Source: Oxyruncus cristatus
Lineage: Eukaryota > Chordata > Aves > Passeriformes > Cotingidae
DNA: 64,000 nucleotides
Reading direction: 5' to 3'
Assembly (NCBI GenBank): GCA_013399855.1
Contig: VXAY01003846.1
Span: 2,095,020 to 2,159,019, forward strand
Shown here piece after piece: positions 23,855 through 36,312 of this stretch. Position 1 is the first letter of the stretch. The number at the start of each line of letters is the position of its first letter. Position numbers and translations under genes: made by a program. Under the pieces are notes generated by a model that saw only the letters and a program-made list of their open reading frames with translations, did no database searches and had not been told where the DNA came from.

Positions 23855-26800
23855 GAAAGCCATACAAAATGGGCTATCTATTAACATAAAATGTTAAAAG
23901 AGTTTAACTAATCTCCTTCAAAGTCCGATTTTAATTAATTTGGATTAATACTTTAGTATTCCTATTTAGAATAGGCTTTTTTAGTGATACTCACTTTATC
24001 ACTAATAATTCAGATACAACCTCTTTCATGCTGGTAAATATTCAGTGGTATCTGAAGTAGTGAAGAATCAAAGAAGGTATCATCTGTAAGAAGAATTTTC
24101 CAATAGCCTTTGATGCATAATACAAAATATGCACTCAGTAACTCATAGGTTGTGTCAGAGATAAAAAGGCTGTGTTACTTTTTAAGTCATAGTTAGTGCT
24201 ATAAGATACCATCAGTGTGCCTCTGTGTGTATACTGAAGGAACTTGCCTCATGTGTATTTACTTATTTATTATTCATTTAACTGGGACCCTCACAGGTAA
24301 CTAGGTGACTGCTGCGTGATTGGGGGAACGGATACTGTGGCTGGCATCTACTACTTAGAAAATTATGTAAATAAATACAGGTAGAACTGGAAAACCTGTT
24401 TCTGTATTTTTTGAGTGAAAATATATAATTTTGGTTTTCAACCTTAGTGAATCTAGAAAAGAATGGTGAAAATTTAGAGAGGGGATAAAGAAGTAAGAGG
24501 TAAATTTTCAAAGTGGATACCCCAAAATGTTAAGATGACAAAAAGAGAACAGCTGTTTTTCACTTTTCTCACTCTTGTTGAGTAAAAAATGCAAACACAA
24601 AAAAGAAGGTTACCCTTTAATGGAATTAATTTCCCCAGACAAATGCCCCAGGTTTCTGTATATTTGTGTGTTAACATAGTTATAGACTATTTTTTTTTTC
24701 ATACTGTTGTTTATTCTGTCTAGATGACACTGCATTTTACTTTAAAAAATATTATTTGACTAAAGAAATACTATTTATTTACCTGGTTTTATTTGTTTCT
24801 GTCAAATTTAGACTGTATCTACATGACTGTAATCCTGCCAGACATGGAAATGGGATTACTGGAAGAATTAACTAACTGAAGATGTTAGTTCATTATTTTT
24901 AAGCATTATTTTTAAGTTACATCCAAAGAATGTGCAAAGATGTTTCCCATGTGAAGCAATTATAGCAGGAAATATCCATCTTTAAAATAGGTTCTTAATT
25001 TTTGCGTCAGAGTTGTCCCTTTATTGTTGTGCCTTTATTTCCAGGCATGGAGTGTTATTTTGGTTTTGGTCATTCCTGTGACTGTTTTGTATATGGTGCA
25101 AAGCTTTATCTGAAGCATTAAGGAATACTGACCTGCATTCGTTAGCAGTGACTTACTTTTCTTGAAATTTGCTTGATTGAAACTTTGGATGAGCTTAAAG
25201 ACAGGGAAAAAACTTGTAGCTGGAACTGTCTTACCTCTGTAGCGGAATAGCTTTCACACCTTTTAGCTTTCCTATAAACCACTTGCAAGGGGTTACCTGC
25301 TTCTGCATTCTTTCTACGTATCTGGTAAATACTGTGTTGTGGGAAAGGTGAGCAAACACATGCTACTCTGTAAGCTATAACTGCTGTAGCAGTAGGATTT
25401 ACTGGTTTGGTTACAGAGAAGGAGCAAAAGTGTTCAAGTGTTATTGTTGAAATCAGATTTCTTCATGAATGTGGGAGCTCTTGAAGCTGCTGTCATCCCA
25501 CTCATCAAAATTTCTTTTGCCATAAGGTGAATGCATGAAGAAAGAAGAAAATTGCACGTAGCCATCAACAAGAAGTTATTCCTTGTAAAATGTGGTGTTT
25601 CATCTCATTAAGGGATAGAAAACCTTAAAAAGATCATGATTTTTTCTTAAGTGCATTGACATGCTGTTATCTTTGATTGTAAAAACATTGGATATGGTGG
25701 ATTTCTAAGCTCCAGCTATTTTTGGTTTATATATTATTAGTTTCTGTCATTATCAGTCATTTGTCATCACAAATGTTTGCTTAAAAAGAACAAAAAGCCA
25801 AAACCACATTTTAAAATTTAGTATTATATTTTGAGAGGTATTCATATCTTCCAGTATTTTCCTAGTGAAAGGAGAGTAGTCAGTGACTCTTTCTCTATGT
25901 CACTGATTTGTGTGTGTTGTCGTGGCAAAGATGTAAATAAGATGAAGGTCTATGTGCCTGTGCTAGCAAGTCTCTCATTTTAAAAAAATAAACGCATCCA
26001 TGTGTTTGTGAGATTCATGATGGTTTTTTTGAGTAAGTGGCCAAAGTATCAAGTTTACAATTTTTCTGCTGGTAAGGAATAGACTGTGTGACACTGCATT
26101 GAAACTAAAACCACAGTAAATTTACACACACAAATCACCAAACCAACAATTAACAATCCTTCAGTGTTTTCATACCATTAAATTATTAGACCAACTTTCT
26201 GTCATTTTTACATAACGAACAGCTGTGAGTAACCAGTGTATTTGTCTTCACTGAAATCACTGCCATTTCTACTTAGGCTTCTTAGAAGAAAAAGACTTCA
26301 AGAATATTAACCATCAACTAATTAAGATGTACTTAATTAAATGCAAATACTACTTAGCAAAAGCAATTGAGAGGAAGGCTTGTGATTAGGGAATCAGCGA
26401 CTGATTTAACACTTGGAGCTACTAGCTAGGCACCTAAGTGTTAGAAATGAAAGCAGAAACTTTGCTTGATAAGAATAACACGAGGGGAAAATACACCATC
26501 ATTTCATGTTGTGTTTGTTGAAAAATGTAGGAGTCAATGAAGTAGAATATATTGAGATCATAAATTGTAGTTAATGTGTAGTAAAGCTTTATGTTCAATT
26601 AGAGAGGTTAAAAATTATTTCAAACATTGAGAATTTATCAACCTACCTCACAGAGAGATATATTTGACAGCTGGTCACTCAGGAACCGTAACAGAAAATA
26701 ATTACTAAGATTGCTGTGGTTTTCGAAGGCACTGCCATTTTACTAACATTAAAGCTTACATTGACAGACTTTGGAGCAGATATGAATAAATACCATCAAG

Positions 26801-27200
26801 ATGATATGAAGGCTAGTGGGATTAGTAAAAAACAGAAAGTTTTCTGTTGTCTGTCAAAGTATGTGCTACATTCAGGTATTGAACTAATTCAAGAGCAAAA
26901 ATTGTTCTGTCAGTCAGGTACTGCTGTATGTGCTGCTTTTTTTTCCTCCAAATACTCTTAAGATTGTTGAGCTAAACTGGATGGTAAATGATGAATTGCA
27001 TGTAAATATTATTGTTTCCCCATTCTGTGGCTTATTTGATTAGGTTTTCAGAGATTAACTTCTAAATTCTCCTTACTGAAAAATCTGGGTCAGCCTTTCG
27101 CAGTTGTGTACGCATTTTAGTTAGAGACATTCTCTGAGGAAGACAGCATTCCTCAGAGAGTTCCTCCTCTATCAGAAAAACCAACCAAACAACAAATTGC

Positions 27201-27223
27201 AAAAAAAAAAAAAAAAAAAAAAA
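27201..27223. repeat. Poly(A), 23 bases
   Basis: Uninterrupted A run inside the 19.5-kb intron. No retrocopy or SINE body is recognisable immediately upstream, so it is recorded only as a homopolymer. Confidence 0.95.
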
Positions 27224-30200
27224 GTCATTGTAAATGACTGAATTTCCAATCAGCAGTTCTAATAAAGTAGAACTATGACAAGGTTTGAGGAAGACACATC
27301 GCAAGTGTCTGATTATGCAAAAGGGCAAAATTTAAATGAAAGTATTATGGGCCCCCACTTTTTCCTATGCATAGTTCACAATGTAGTTCTCTACCCCTTC
27401 TGATCATTTTAGAACTCCACACTACTTCTGGAGCACTGAGGTTTGGAAGGAAAAGTTAATTTGCCGTGACATTAACTTGCATGCAATTCATGATAGGCAG
27501 GTAGGATTTTTGCTTTTGTGGTGAATTTTGGTAACCAGTAATCAATTAATGATTTGAAAGAAATGCAAAAGTATTAAAAATTTAAACCATAATTTTAGTT
27601 TATCCTGGTGATCGATTACCATCTGCTCATTTGTAGATATAAGGTGTCCTAACATATGAAAAATGTGATTTTTTTGATAAATTTAGTAGCTGTTCTGTAA
27701 TATGAAGAACTTCCATCTTGCATTAGACTAATCATCCAATGATAGACAAGGTTATTACTATGTAAAATCTAGTATGGAATTTCACATTTGAATAAATTTG
27801 TAAGTTTTCTTATTTAGTGATTTTCTTGAAGTTGATTTTTATTTTATTTTATTTAGGATAATGGCAGTTAAATTCACTAATACTCTGCCTATACTGTTAC
27901 AGTCTAGTCATGGCATTCCTGTAACTTTGAGGCAGTTAGATTTTCTTTCTGTTTTTCTGCCCTGATTTAAGCACTTCAGAATTGTAAGAAAATTAAGAAA
28001 CAAACAAGCAAAAATCCCCATATTTTCCCTTCTTCTAGTCAAACTATCATTGTATATCTCACAAGAATAATGCAAAGCAAGTTAACATTACATCACATAC
28101 AAGCTTTTTAGTGGAGAAGGATATGCTTTATTAACTTCGACTTCAGGGAGTGATTAAAGTTAGTTCCATATAAAGAACAAGACTGAGCACATAGCACAGT
28201 CCTGGGTTTACTAAGTTTTGAGTATAAATAGGCATATTTTGTTCTTGATGGACAGGTTGGGTTCCTCAGCCAGGTTGAGGAGGTCATTCAACACATTTTG
28301 AGACTGACGAGGGAATCAGTGTGAGGACACGCATAGGACCTCATGTGGGAAGAATGTGTGTGGGAAGCTGCATGTTCAAGATAAAGAACAGTCTCAGCCA
28401 TTTCAGCCTTTGCAACCCGTAGCGGAGACAGTTCAAGATTTTCCTGTTGATTATTTTTCTGCGCGGGAAAGGAAGGAAGCACTCAGTGGCAATCAGCACA
28501 GCTCGCAGGTTTTGTTATCGTGTGAACTAACTGCATTTTTCTCCTGCAGCCTCCAAGCTTAGAGGCATTACTGAAAGGCAGTTGAATAATGTCCAAGCCT
28601 TCTTCACCCACAAACATCAAATGTACTGAGTCATTCCTGGTAGTTGACTACACTATGCACTTTAAAAAGGAAGACAAAAAGGGTCAAGTTGTTCATAAAA
28701 TCATTAGTGAAATGTCAGAAAGAATTTAGTCTAAAAAAACATTTCACTGAAGATAAGAAGTAACCATTATAAACCTTCCTTCCAACTACATTTCTATGGT
28801 ATTGAATTCATCAGATAAGAGTTGGACAGTTGACAAAAATGAAATGCCAGTGTGTAAGGCCTGTATCTCTGGAATATTTTCTCTGTAAAAGCAAAGGAGA
28901 CAAGAAGGGTTTTATTCTGGGAGAGGATCAAGAGGATTTTTTTTTTACATATAAACTCAGATTGAAACTAGTTTAACAGAATTTCTCATTGTGGCCCCAA
29001 ATTTAGTTTGAGTTTAAAATTAACAGCTAGCAGGTTAGAAATAAGTTCAATATAGTATCATTTGTTTACACTTTACTTTAATAGTAGCAAGTGTAAAAGC
29101 ATCCCAGCAGTTTACCTCATTGAGTCTTACCTAACAATGGAACAGTTTGAGAGTAGGGTTAACCCCTTTTCTAGGTTTTTTTTCCTCTTCTTTGGAAAGG
29201 ATGTTTGCAGTCTGCTCCCCTGTCTCTTGTCCTTCAACCTGAACACATTCTGTTCTGAGGAAGCAGAAAGGAATCCATCCTGCTCTAGTGTCAGAGTGTG
29301 GTGACCTGTGATACAAAAGAAGGAGCAATTGATGCAGACTGAGTCCAATGAGAGAAGCAGAACTTGGTGTGAGAGAGCTATGAAGCCTTCGGCAAGGCTC
29401 AAATTTTTATTTTTAATATGGGAAAATACAGCTGTTGAGACTGACTTGATCTCAAAGGTCTTTATAATTCAGACGACTATGACTACTTCAGGTTATTTTA
29501 AAAACATGAGCTGCAGATTTCCCCTGGTTTCAGAGCCAAGGAAGATTGATGTTTGCAGTTCTGTTGTGCCTAAATATTCTGTATGAATAAAATATTTGGC
29601 CCTGGTTAAAAGGATATAATATTGGATGGATGGCCCTTATCTTTTCCTCTTTCATAAAGAATTTGGTCATTAATAGCTCTGGGATTCATAATATGACTTA
29701 AGTACTGAAGAACCTCCTAGTTTCAGGAATTCAGTTTAACAGAGATTCTTATTTGAGAGATTCTAAGACTGTAAATCTTGAATAACAAAAAAATGTATTC
29801 TCTGTTTAGATTAGTGTTTGAATCATTTTATTGTTGTTATTCTTCTATTAAGCAATAAAGCCTAATTTGAGACTTGGGTGAAGCAGTATTTGTAGAGCTT
29901 GGCTTAATTTGCAGTATGCACAGTTCTCACTGAATTAGCTTTCAGAATCCAGCTGGTAATTATCAACAGTGGCTGATGCATTTATGATTCAATTATAGAG
30001 CATTGAATTAATATACCTAACAAATGTTTTGTTGTATTGAAGACTTATGTTCATTTGAAGATCTTGATAAGACTTATTTTGTTGACATTGGCTCTTAGAA
30101 CAAAGGGATTGACATGATGGATCTTAGAAAGTGCATGCTCTAGACGCTCCTGTTCAGTCCTAGCAAGATCAAGTATGCTTCAGTAGTATTTCAGAAGGCA

Positions 30201-30346
30201 CAACATAACAGAAGGTTTTATGCCCTAGTACAGCAAGGATCATATAGCACAAAAGGCATTCAGATACTTTGAAATTTTATCCTTTTTAGAAAAATTTTTT
30301 AACAAGTTTCATGTTTACAAATGAACTGGCTCTTTCCATTGTAGGT

Positions 30347-31062
30347 TGATGCCTGCTAGCACCTGGACTTAAAGAAAAACTCAGGAGCAGTTAATGAGAT
30401 AAGGAAAGGATTTACTGTGCCAAGGCAAAAGATATTACAAGACGCACGCCCAAATACAGCTGTGTTACATCTTTTATAATACTAATTGACCAATCCTAAA
30501 TGTGTCCGCCCTTTAACTTTTGCTCTGGTCCACCCTCTGACCCACCCCCAAGAATTGGGTCTGGGAGCATTTCGGGACCACCCCTTCATCATCTTCATCA
30601 TCTTCAGGGCACAAAGGGTACACAGTTACCTACTCTTTGACCCTGTTTTGTTGTTCAGGCTCTAATCCTGGTGTTCCCAAACAATTCAGACCTCGCTTTA
30701 ACATGAGACTAAACATCTTCTACTGGCTTCAGGGGTAGATTTGATATGGGGAGCATAGAACAGGGTAAAAGTGTTAGGAATTTACTACGGGGTAAGGGAA
30801 TAAGGGCTGATACTTTATAAAACTACTTCTACTACTTATAAAACTTATGAAGCTTACAAAAATTAGAAAACTACAAAAAAACTATCAGGGCTTAAGGCAA
30901 CAAGGTGGTTATCAGGGCCTCAGAACTCCAGTGTGCTCTTAGATGCAACTTTTTCACGGTTCCTTGAAACTGACATTCTGTATTGGGCTACTGCTCAATC
31001 CTGGTGCTTTTCCTTGTAAGCACTCTTTAATTGGTTTCTATAACAAGGCTAGAATTCTAACA
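30347..31062 (-). mobile_element. Solo LTR of an endogenous retrovirus (probable ERVL-like), reverse orientation
   Basis: Read on the minus strand, the block has an ordered promoter layout. A GGGCGG box (30506-30511) comes first, then ATTGG, an inverted CCAAT box (30490-30494), then TATAAAAG (within 30471-30480). About 55-60 bases further on is AGTAAA, a variant poly(A) signal (30411-30416). The upstream part contains A/T-rich repeats of an ataaaact type (about 30810-30880). Proposed ends read TG...CA: TGTTAGAATT at the 31062 side and GGCATCA at the 30347 side. I could not find convincing target duplications, so the ends are approximate. There is no retroviral coding sequence beside it, consistent with a solo LTR left by recombination. 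Class assignment is an inference from style and needs a repeat-library comparison. Confidence 0.6.
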
Positions 31063-31959
31063 AGTGAACCCAAACCTCTCCCTTCTTAGTTAATTTTTTT
31101 CCATCATCTGCTCCAACATGAAGATTTATCATGAGACTTATTGACATCAAAATATTCATTCCTCACTTAATGAATATTAACTTATTTGATCAAGAAGTCA
31201 TATGTCACTTCACAAAACTATCCATTTCATGATTAGGGTGCTGTTCAGACAGATCTTAGACACAGTGCTGCCACAATTTTTCTTGTTGAAAACAAGAGGA
31301 ACCCTGCTACTTAAACAATAGCTAATATTTCATTGAACAATTTATACCAGCCTGGATCTTTTTATTATAGTGAAATGTGTACCTTGATGTAACATAATAT
31401 CAATGCATACTTCCATGACACAAAGAGTGATGTGTCGCTGGTTTGCTAACAAATGAAGATCTTTCTAACCAAACAACAATCTGACTGCAGTTTACTGCAG
31501 CTTTTCATATTTTGATGGATAGCTGCAATTCAAAGGACGAATGGTGGGTTACAAAACTGGCTAAGCTGGAAGTTAGGATGTTTTTCTCCTTCTCCCACAA
31601 ACATGGAAGAAAACTAGATCATTACTGTACTTGCATTTCCATGTACACAGTTTTCCATAGGTGTATTATATACTCTTACTCACATTTGGATTTTTTTGTG
31701 GAATCGAGTATTACAAAATGAAAGCCTCAAGACCACCCAGGCTGGCATTCACTTCATCAGAATATCAAATTAAACTAGGTTTAAGCAAGTTCTCCCAGAA
31801 CTGAGGCAGAGGAGACAAGTAATTTTAATAAAAAATCTATTTACTTTGTTTATATAGAAGAAAAGAATCTAATTTATTTGTGTGTCCATCTGGACTGGAT
31901 TGCTCATTTTAAGTTAATTTAACAAATGATGGACTGCTACCGGCCTTTTTTTTTCCCAG

Positions 31960-32151
31960 GAGAAGAGGTTGACAGACAGCTGTGTAGAGATGCCATCTAC
32001 CCAATCCCGGTTGCCTGTGAAGCTCCGTGCCCAAAGGACTGTGTGCTCAGCATGTGGTCTGCCTGGTCCTCCTGCTCACACACCTGCTCCGGCAAAACCA
32101 CAGAAGGGAAGCAGATGCGTGCCCGCTCCATTCTGGCGTACGCAGGTGAAG
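31960..32151 (+). CDS. THSD7A: THSD7A exon E: TSP1 repeat with WSAWSSCSHTC
   Basis: Exactly 64 codons, phase 1 on both sides, with acceptor TTTTTCCCAG and donor GTAAGG. The frame reads GEEVDRQLCRDAIYPIPVAC, EAPCPKDCVLSMW, SAWSSCSHTCSGKTTEGK and QMRARSILAYAG. It closes a module (CRDAIYPIPVACEAPCPKDC) and contains the classical TSP1 core W-S-A-W-S-S-C-S-H-T-C followed by the basic strand QMRARS. This is among the best-conserved parts of the protein. It ends with G of a Gly codon, completed at 40404 to give AYAGEGGIQC. The human protein as I remember it has one extra Glu at this junction (AGEEGG). Confidence 0.97.
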
Positions 32152-33116
32152 GTAAGGTCGCATACCCTTGCAGGCTCGTGTCTGATTGTGAATTCTCAGG
32201 TCTCTTTGTAATGTCAAAGTAATTTCTCGATCTACAGAAGCAGATTATTAGATGGAGTTGTGTTTTTTTTAAACATAGAAAAATTATTTAAATGCTTATT
32301 TTATGTTACTCCTGGTACCTGATGCTGTTTTAAAGAGGAGATTTTATTTTGCTCATTTCAGTTAATGTTGCTATTTTTTATTATTCTGCTTAATGTTACT
32401 GTTTCTGTTTCAAATACATGGTATCCTTGTTTTCTATTAAAATTAAACATGCCAAATGGTTTATCCAATGCGCCATTACATGTAATTTATGTTACCCCAT
32501 TAACATTTTTATTCACAGCAGGACTTTGGTTTTGTCTTGCAAGTCCTCACTCATAAGTGGTTTGCATTCATGCAAGTGGTCCTTCTGCAGCAAATGCAAA
32601 GAGAAGACATAGCTGGAATATAAAGGAGAAGAAGAAAAAGGTTTTAGATATGGGCTAATATCTATTCTTTGGTGATTTCCCATGCTTCCTACAATGGGAT
32701 TTTTTTTGGTTTTAATTGCTAGGGAGGGGAGGGTTGTGGGCTGTAGAGGAAATATATTCTATATGTAAGATGGTTCTAACATCAGGTGTGCAAGGGTCCA
32801 AGTGATAAAATGCCTTGTGTAACACTGGGAGCCAGGAGACATAGCCACCAAAGTGTTCTTAGAAAATGTTTGCTCACGAATATTACTGACAGAAAAGTTA
32901 ATGCCATCAATATAAAAGGATCAGATGCACGTGTTAGTTCTTCTTTAAAACTGTTAAGCATTTTATAACTTTATGTTAAGATGAAATTCAGCTGAAAAGA
33001 GAAAGCTGTAATGTATGGAAGCAGTGAAACAGAACATCTGTACACCTCTATTTGCAGACAGAGGTTACACTGTTGCTGAAAGTGTGCAGTGTATTTGACA
33101 AAATGTGGGCGATTGT

Positions 33117-33151
33117 AAAAAAAAAAAAAAAAANAAAAAAAAAAAAAAAAA
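33117..33151. repeat. Poly(A) run of about 35 with one undetermined base
   Basis: A run from 33117 to 33151 containing an N at 33134, the only ambiguous base I noticed in the window. The length of such a homopolymer is unreliable, and the N marks a sequencing or consensus problem. The upstream 150 bases show no recognisable retroposon body. Confidence 0.95.
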
Positions 33152-36127
33152 GGTAGCGGAACACTTTTAACCTTTTCCCTGAAAGGAACCCTTAGTAGAA
33201 GTGTAAGAAGCAAGCAGAACTCTATTTTAGTAGATGATTCAAATAATAAGTTGCTTGGATGTTAAGTTACTATGTTATGTTACTGTGTAACAAAGTAGAA
33301 ACTCTTTTAAAATAAGAAACAGAATTTGGTTTATGTTGTCTTTTTCTTTTTTGTAGTGTGTCAAATGGACTCAGAGGGAAACACAGATAATTTAAATAAA
33401 TGTATGTTCTCATGCTTCTTGCTTTTCCATGTAGGTCAAGGCGACAGATTTTTGATACACTTTTGTAGTTTTACTGGAGACAGAAATTTAAACTCCTGAC
33501 AAGCATGCCACAAAAGGGAAAATCCAGGTTACTGAAAAAAATTATTCCACTTTCTTACTCTTCTTCTTAAAAAGTACTCTTTTTATTCTGAGTTTGATAC
33601 TTAATATGACTTAGGTTAATTTACAAAGCTGCAGATGCAGCAAAACTGTTCATCATAGCCTGGATTTTAGGTGTGTGAATTTTATTTATGTTTGTTGGGC
33701 AATGATCAGAATCAGCCCAGAGTGATCATAAGGATTGGCACATAGGTAGTAGTGCAAAGATCCTTAAACTAATGCTGAGAAAGCTAACTCATTACCTAGG
33801 TGTTGTAGTGCTTCAGCTTTGCTCAGACCCTGGCCTCTTTACCACTATTCTGAGATGAGGTAATTTCTTGCACTTTTTTTAAGGATACAAGCTGATATGT
33901 CTATATAGCTTAGAGCAATTCACTCACATTTTGAATAGATCTCTTTAACACCGTGCTTTTTGCACTCTGTACAAACTCCAGAAAGTGGAAGTATATAAAT
34001 AAATTAAAGAACTTTCCAAAGCTTAGCATGTTGTTACAACTCTCTAGCTGGAAGGTACTTGTCACCTTTTCTTGGATTATATTCAAAACGTATCAGTTTA
34101 ACTGTTATTTTTTATGCTTCACTGGAATTAGAATTATTGTCATCTTTCTCCACACATGTCTCTTATGCCTTTTAGTCATTTGCTACATGACAAATAACTG
34201 AATGACTTTTCACTTCCAGAATTGCATGACAAAGATCAGCTGTGTTCCCAAAACATAAAACAGTGATTGGTGTAGTTGGTGCTGGGAGGTCATTTTATGT
34301 TCTAGGGGCACAGAATATGCTCATGTATCTGAACATCTGTATTCTGCTGAAATAAAAAAGAAGCTTCACATGAACATTTTTTGGCAAACACACAGTTCTT
34401 GGTTTGATTCATAACTTGGGAAAAGTGCACAATACCGTAGATGAAAACTCTGTAAGCATCATGTATAACTACAACTTCCAATTCTCATAAATGTAAGACC
34501 AATAATTCCATTTACACAATAAAACTGGGTTCTGAAAACAGCTGTCAGTTCTGTTGAGGTGAACAGTTCCACAGATGTTTTCTTTTGGATTTTTGAACCT
34601 GTCCTAGAACTGTAGGTATGGGAGGCAGACCAGGATAGGTAAGCTATTTCATAGTAATTTCTGTATAATGTAACCATGATATCTGAGAGTTTTTATTCAG
34701 AACACAATAGGACTAATATATTGTACATAAATACATACTATTCCTAATATATGTCAGGATTGGATATTAATTAATGAAAGAATGTACAAGGCTGTTGCCA
34801 ATCTATGAGTAAGACTAAACTTGTCTTCTAAGATGACATAAGGGGTCCACATTTATCAATATAAGTCCTTGATCACACACATCCTCCTGCTAATCAAGGA
34901 GAATTCAATCAAAGCATTGCAGGCATTACATACACAAGGAATACTGCAAACCTCAAAGTATCTGAAGCACCTAATTCTTGTTCATTTGGAAAATCCCACT
35001 GAAACTTTTGAGGATCTGTAAATACATGTGAAATAGGTTCTTTTATCTGGATCTCAGATGGCTTCTTATTAAGTATTGTCTATGACCATTCAGTTTCTCT
35101 CTTATCTGAAATAAAAAATACTATATGCTGCCATTCTGGTTGTTAATGTTGGCAAATGACTGCCTGTAACAGAGCTAAGTCATTTCACACACAAGAAATT
35201 ATTTTCCTTCTTAGTTCCCAGCTATCTGTGCTGCTGAATTGGTTTGAAGAAACCATCAGATTAGCATAACTGGCCACCAGGAAACTGCCACAGTATCATT
35301 AGTTTCTTTGAGTGACTTAGAATAGGAATAATTCAGTAGTATTGTAATAATTCTTCAGTGACAAGAATAACCTCACAGGAAAAATATAAGCCATATGTAA
35401 ATTACAATAGTGACAAAGTTTTCTAATGAGCTCTGGGATTCCAACTGCCTCTCCAGCACCACACTGACTTCTGCTCGAGTCAGGAGCTGACCTCAGTCGT
35501 ACACCCTGTCATCACCATTTCCTCATTCAGAACAAGACCTTTTCCTTATGGTCAAACCACACGGCTGCAGAGCCTCAAACACGGTGTGGTCCTGCACACC
35601 TGGGATGGGCTTGTTTACTTGCATTCAGTGGAGAGAGAGAGTCTCTTTTCTCAAGATAAAGACTTACTATGCATCGTGAGATGACTCTGTGTGGAAATGT
35701 GTGTCACAATAACCATTTTTGATATCTTTTCTGAGATCGTTGTCCTCAGCTTGAAGGTTTGAAAGGCAAAGTGATTTATAAATTTGCCTGTCTGTGAGCC
35801 TGCCTATAGTGGTCACTAATTTGTGTCACTGTCAAATATACCTTCATGGTACAGTAAGAAACTCAGGAAAGTCACTGTCTCAAAATATAAAATGACAGCA
35901 AAGGACACAGTGATGTTACCTGATACATCCTATAGTTATTCTGCATAAATCTAGCAAAGGCATCCAATATATCTCGGCCTATCTCTGTTGAATGTAAGTT
36001 TGTCTGGTTTTGTTTTTATATTTTGTTTAATATTTCTGTTCTTTTTTTATTTCCTGCTTACAATAAATCTTTTTTAATTAGACTACTTTACCTAACTACT
36101 AGACCTGAGACTAAAAAGTACTAAATG

Positions 36128-36217
36128 AATCTTAGTTTTTCAGTAAGTAGTGTTTATGCAGATTGATTCTGTATTGAATCAATCTGCATAAACACTACTT
36201 ACTGAAAAACTGAGATT
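36128..36217. repeat. Near-perfect hairpin: 42-base arms, 6-base loop
   Basis: Left arm 36128-36169 and right arm 36176-36217 are reverse complements over 42 bases with a single mismatch (T at 36133 opposite G at 36212, a G-U pair in RNA). The loop TGTATT occupies 36170-36175. The expected chance of such a structure is negligible, so it was created by a specific event: a recent inverted duplication, a fold-back element, or a template switch in replication. As intronic RNA of a + strand gene it would fold into a stem longer than a typical microRNA precursor. The last three bases (36215-36217) are shared with a second hairpin immediately to the right. Confidence 0.97.
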
Positions 36218-36312
36218 GGTATTACTGATAAAACACAGCCATAGATTGACACTGTCAGAGAGCATAATACTGATGTTGTGGATACATTCCAAGTTTTATC
36301 AGTAATACCAAT
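36215..36312. repeat. Second hairpin: perfect 20-base arms, 58-base loop
   Basis: ATTGGTATTACTGATAAAAC at 36215-36234 is exactly complementary to 36293-36312. The loop is 36235-36292. It abuts and overlaps by three bases the 42-base hairpin on its left, so both inverted repeats probably arose in one complex event or in successive ones. No terminal motif of a known transposon is recognised. Confidence 0.95.

Larger units (their letters stand above)
12498..31959 (+). other. THSD7A: THSD7A intron, 19,462 bases, phase 1
   Basis: The largest intron in the window: GTAAGA to CTTTTTTTTTCCCAG. Recognisable content is sparse: T runs near 13722-13733 and 13762-13771, small inverted repeats at 23790-23854, 23 A at 27201-27223 and the reverse-oriented LTR at about 30347-31062. 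Long tracts, for example 14.9-16.8 kb and 19.2-20.3 kb, contain no repeat I can name. They could hold conserved regulatory DNA, but that cannot be judged from one sequence. The many short open frames show no protein resemblance and no splice context. Confidence 0.9.

Noticed and set aside
36128..36217. Interpretation of the hairpin as a known microRNA gene
   Set aside because: The 42-base near-perfect stem with a 6-base loop is unlike standard precursors and matches no microRNA I recognise; kept only as a structural finding.
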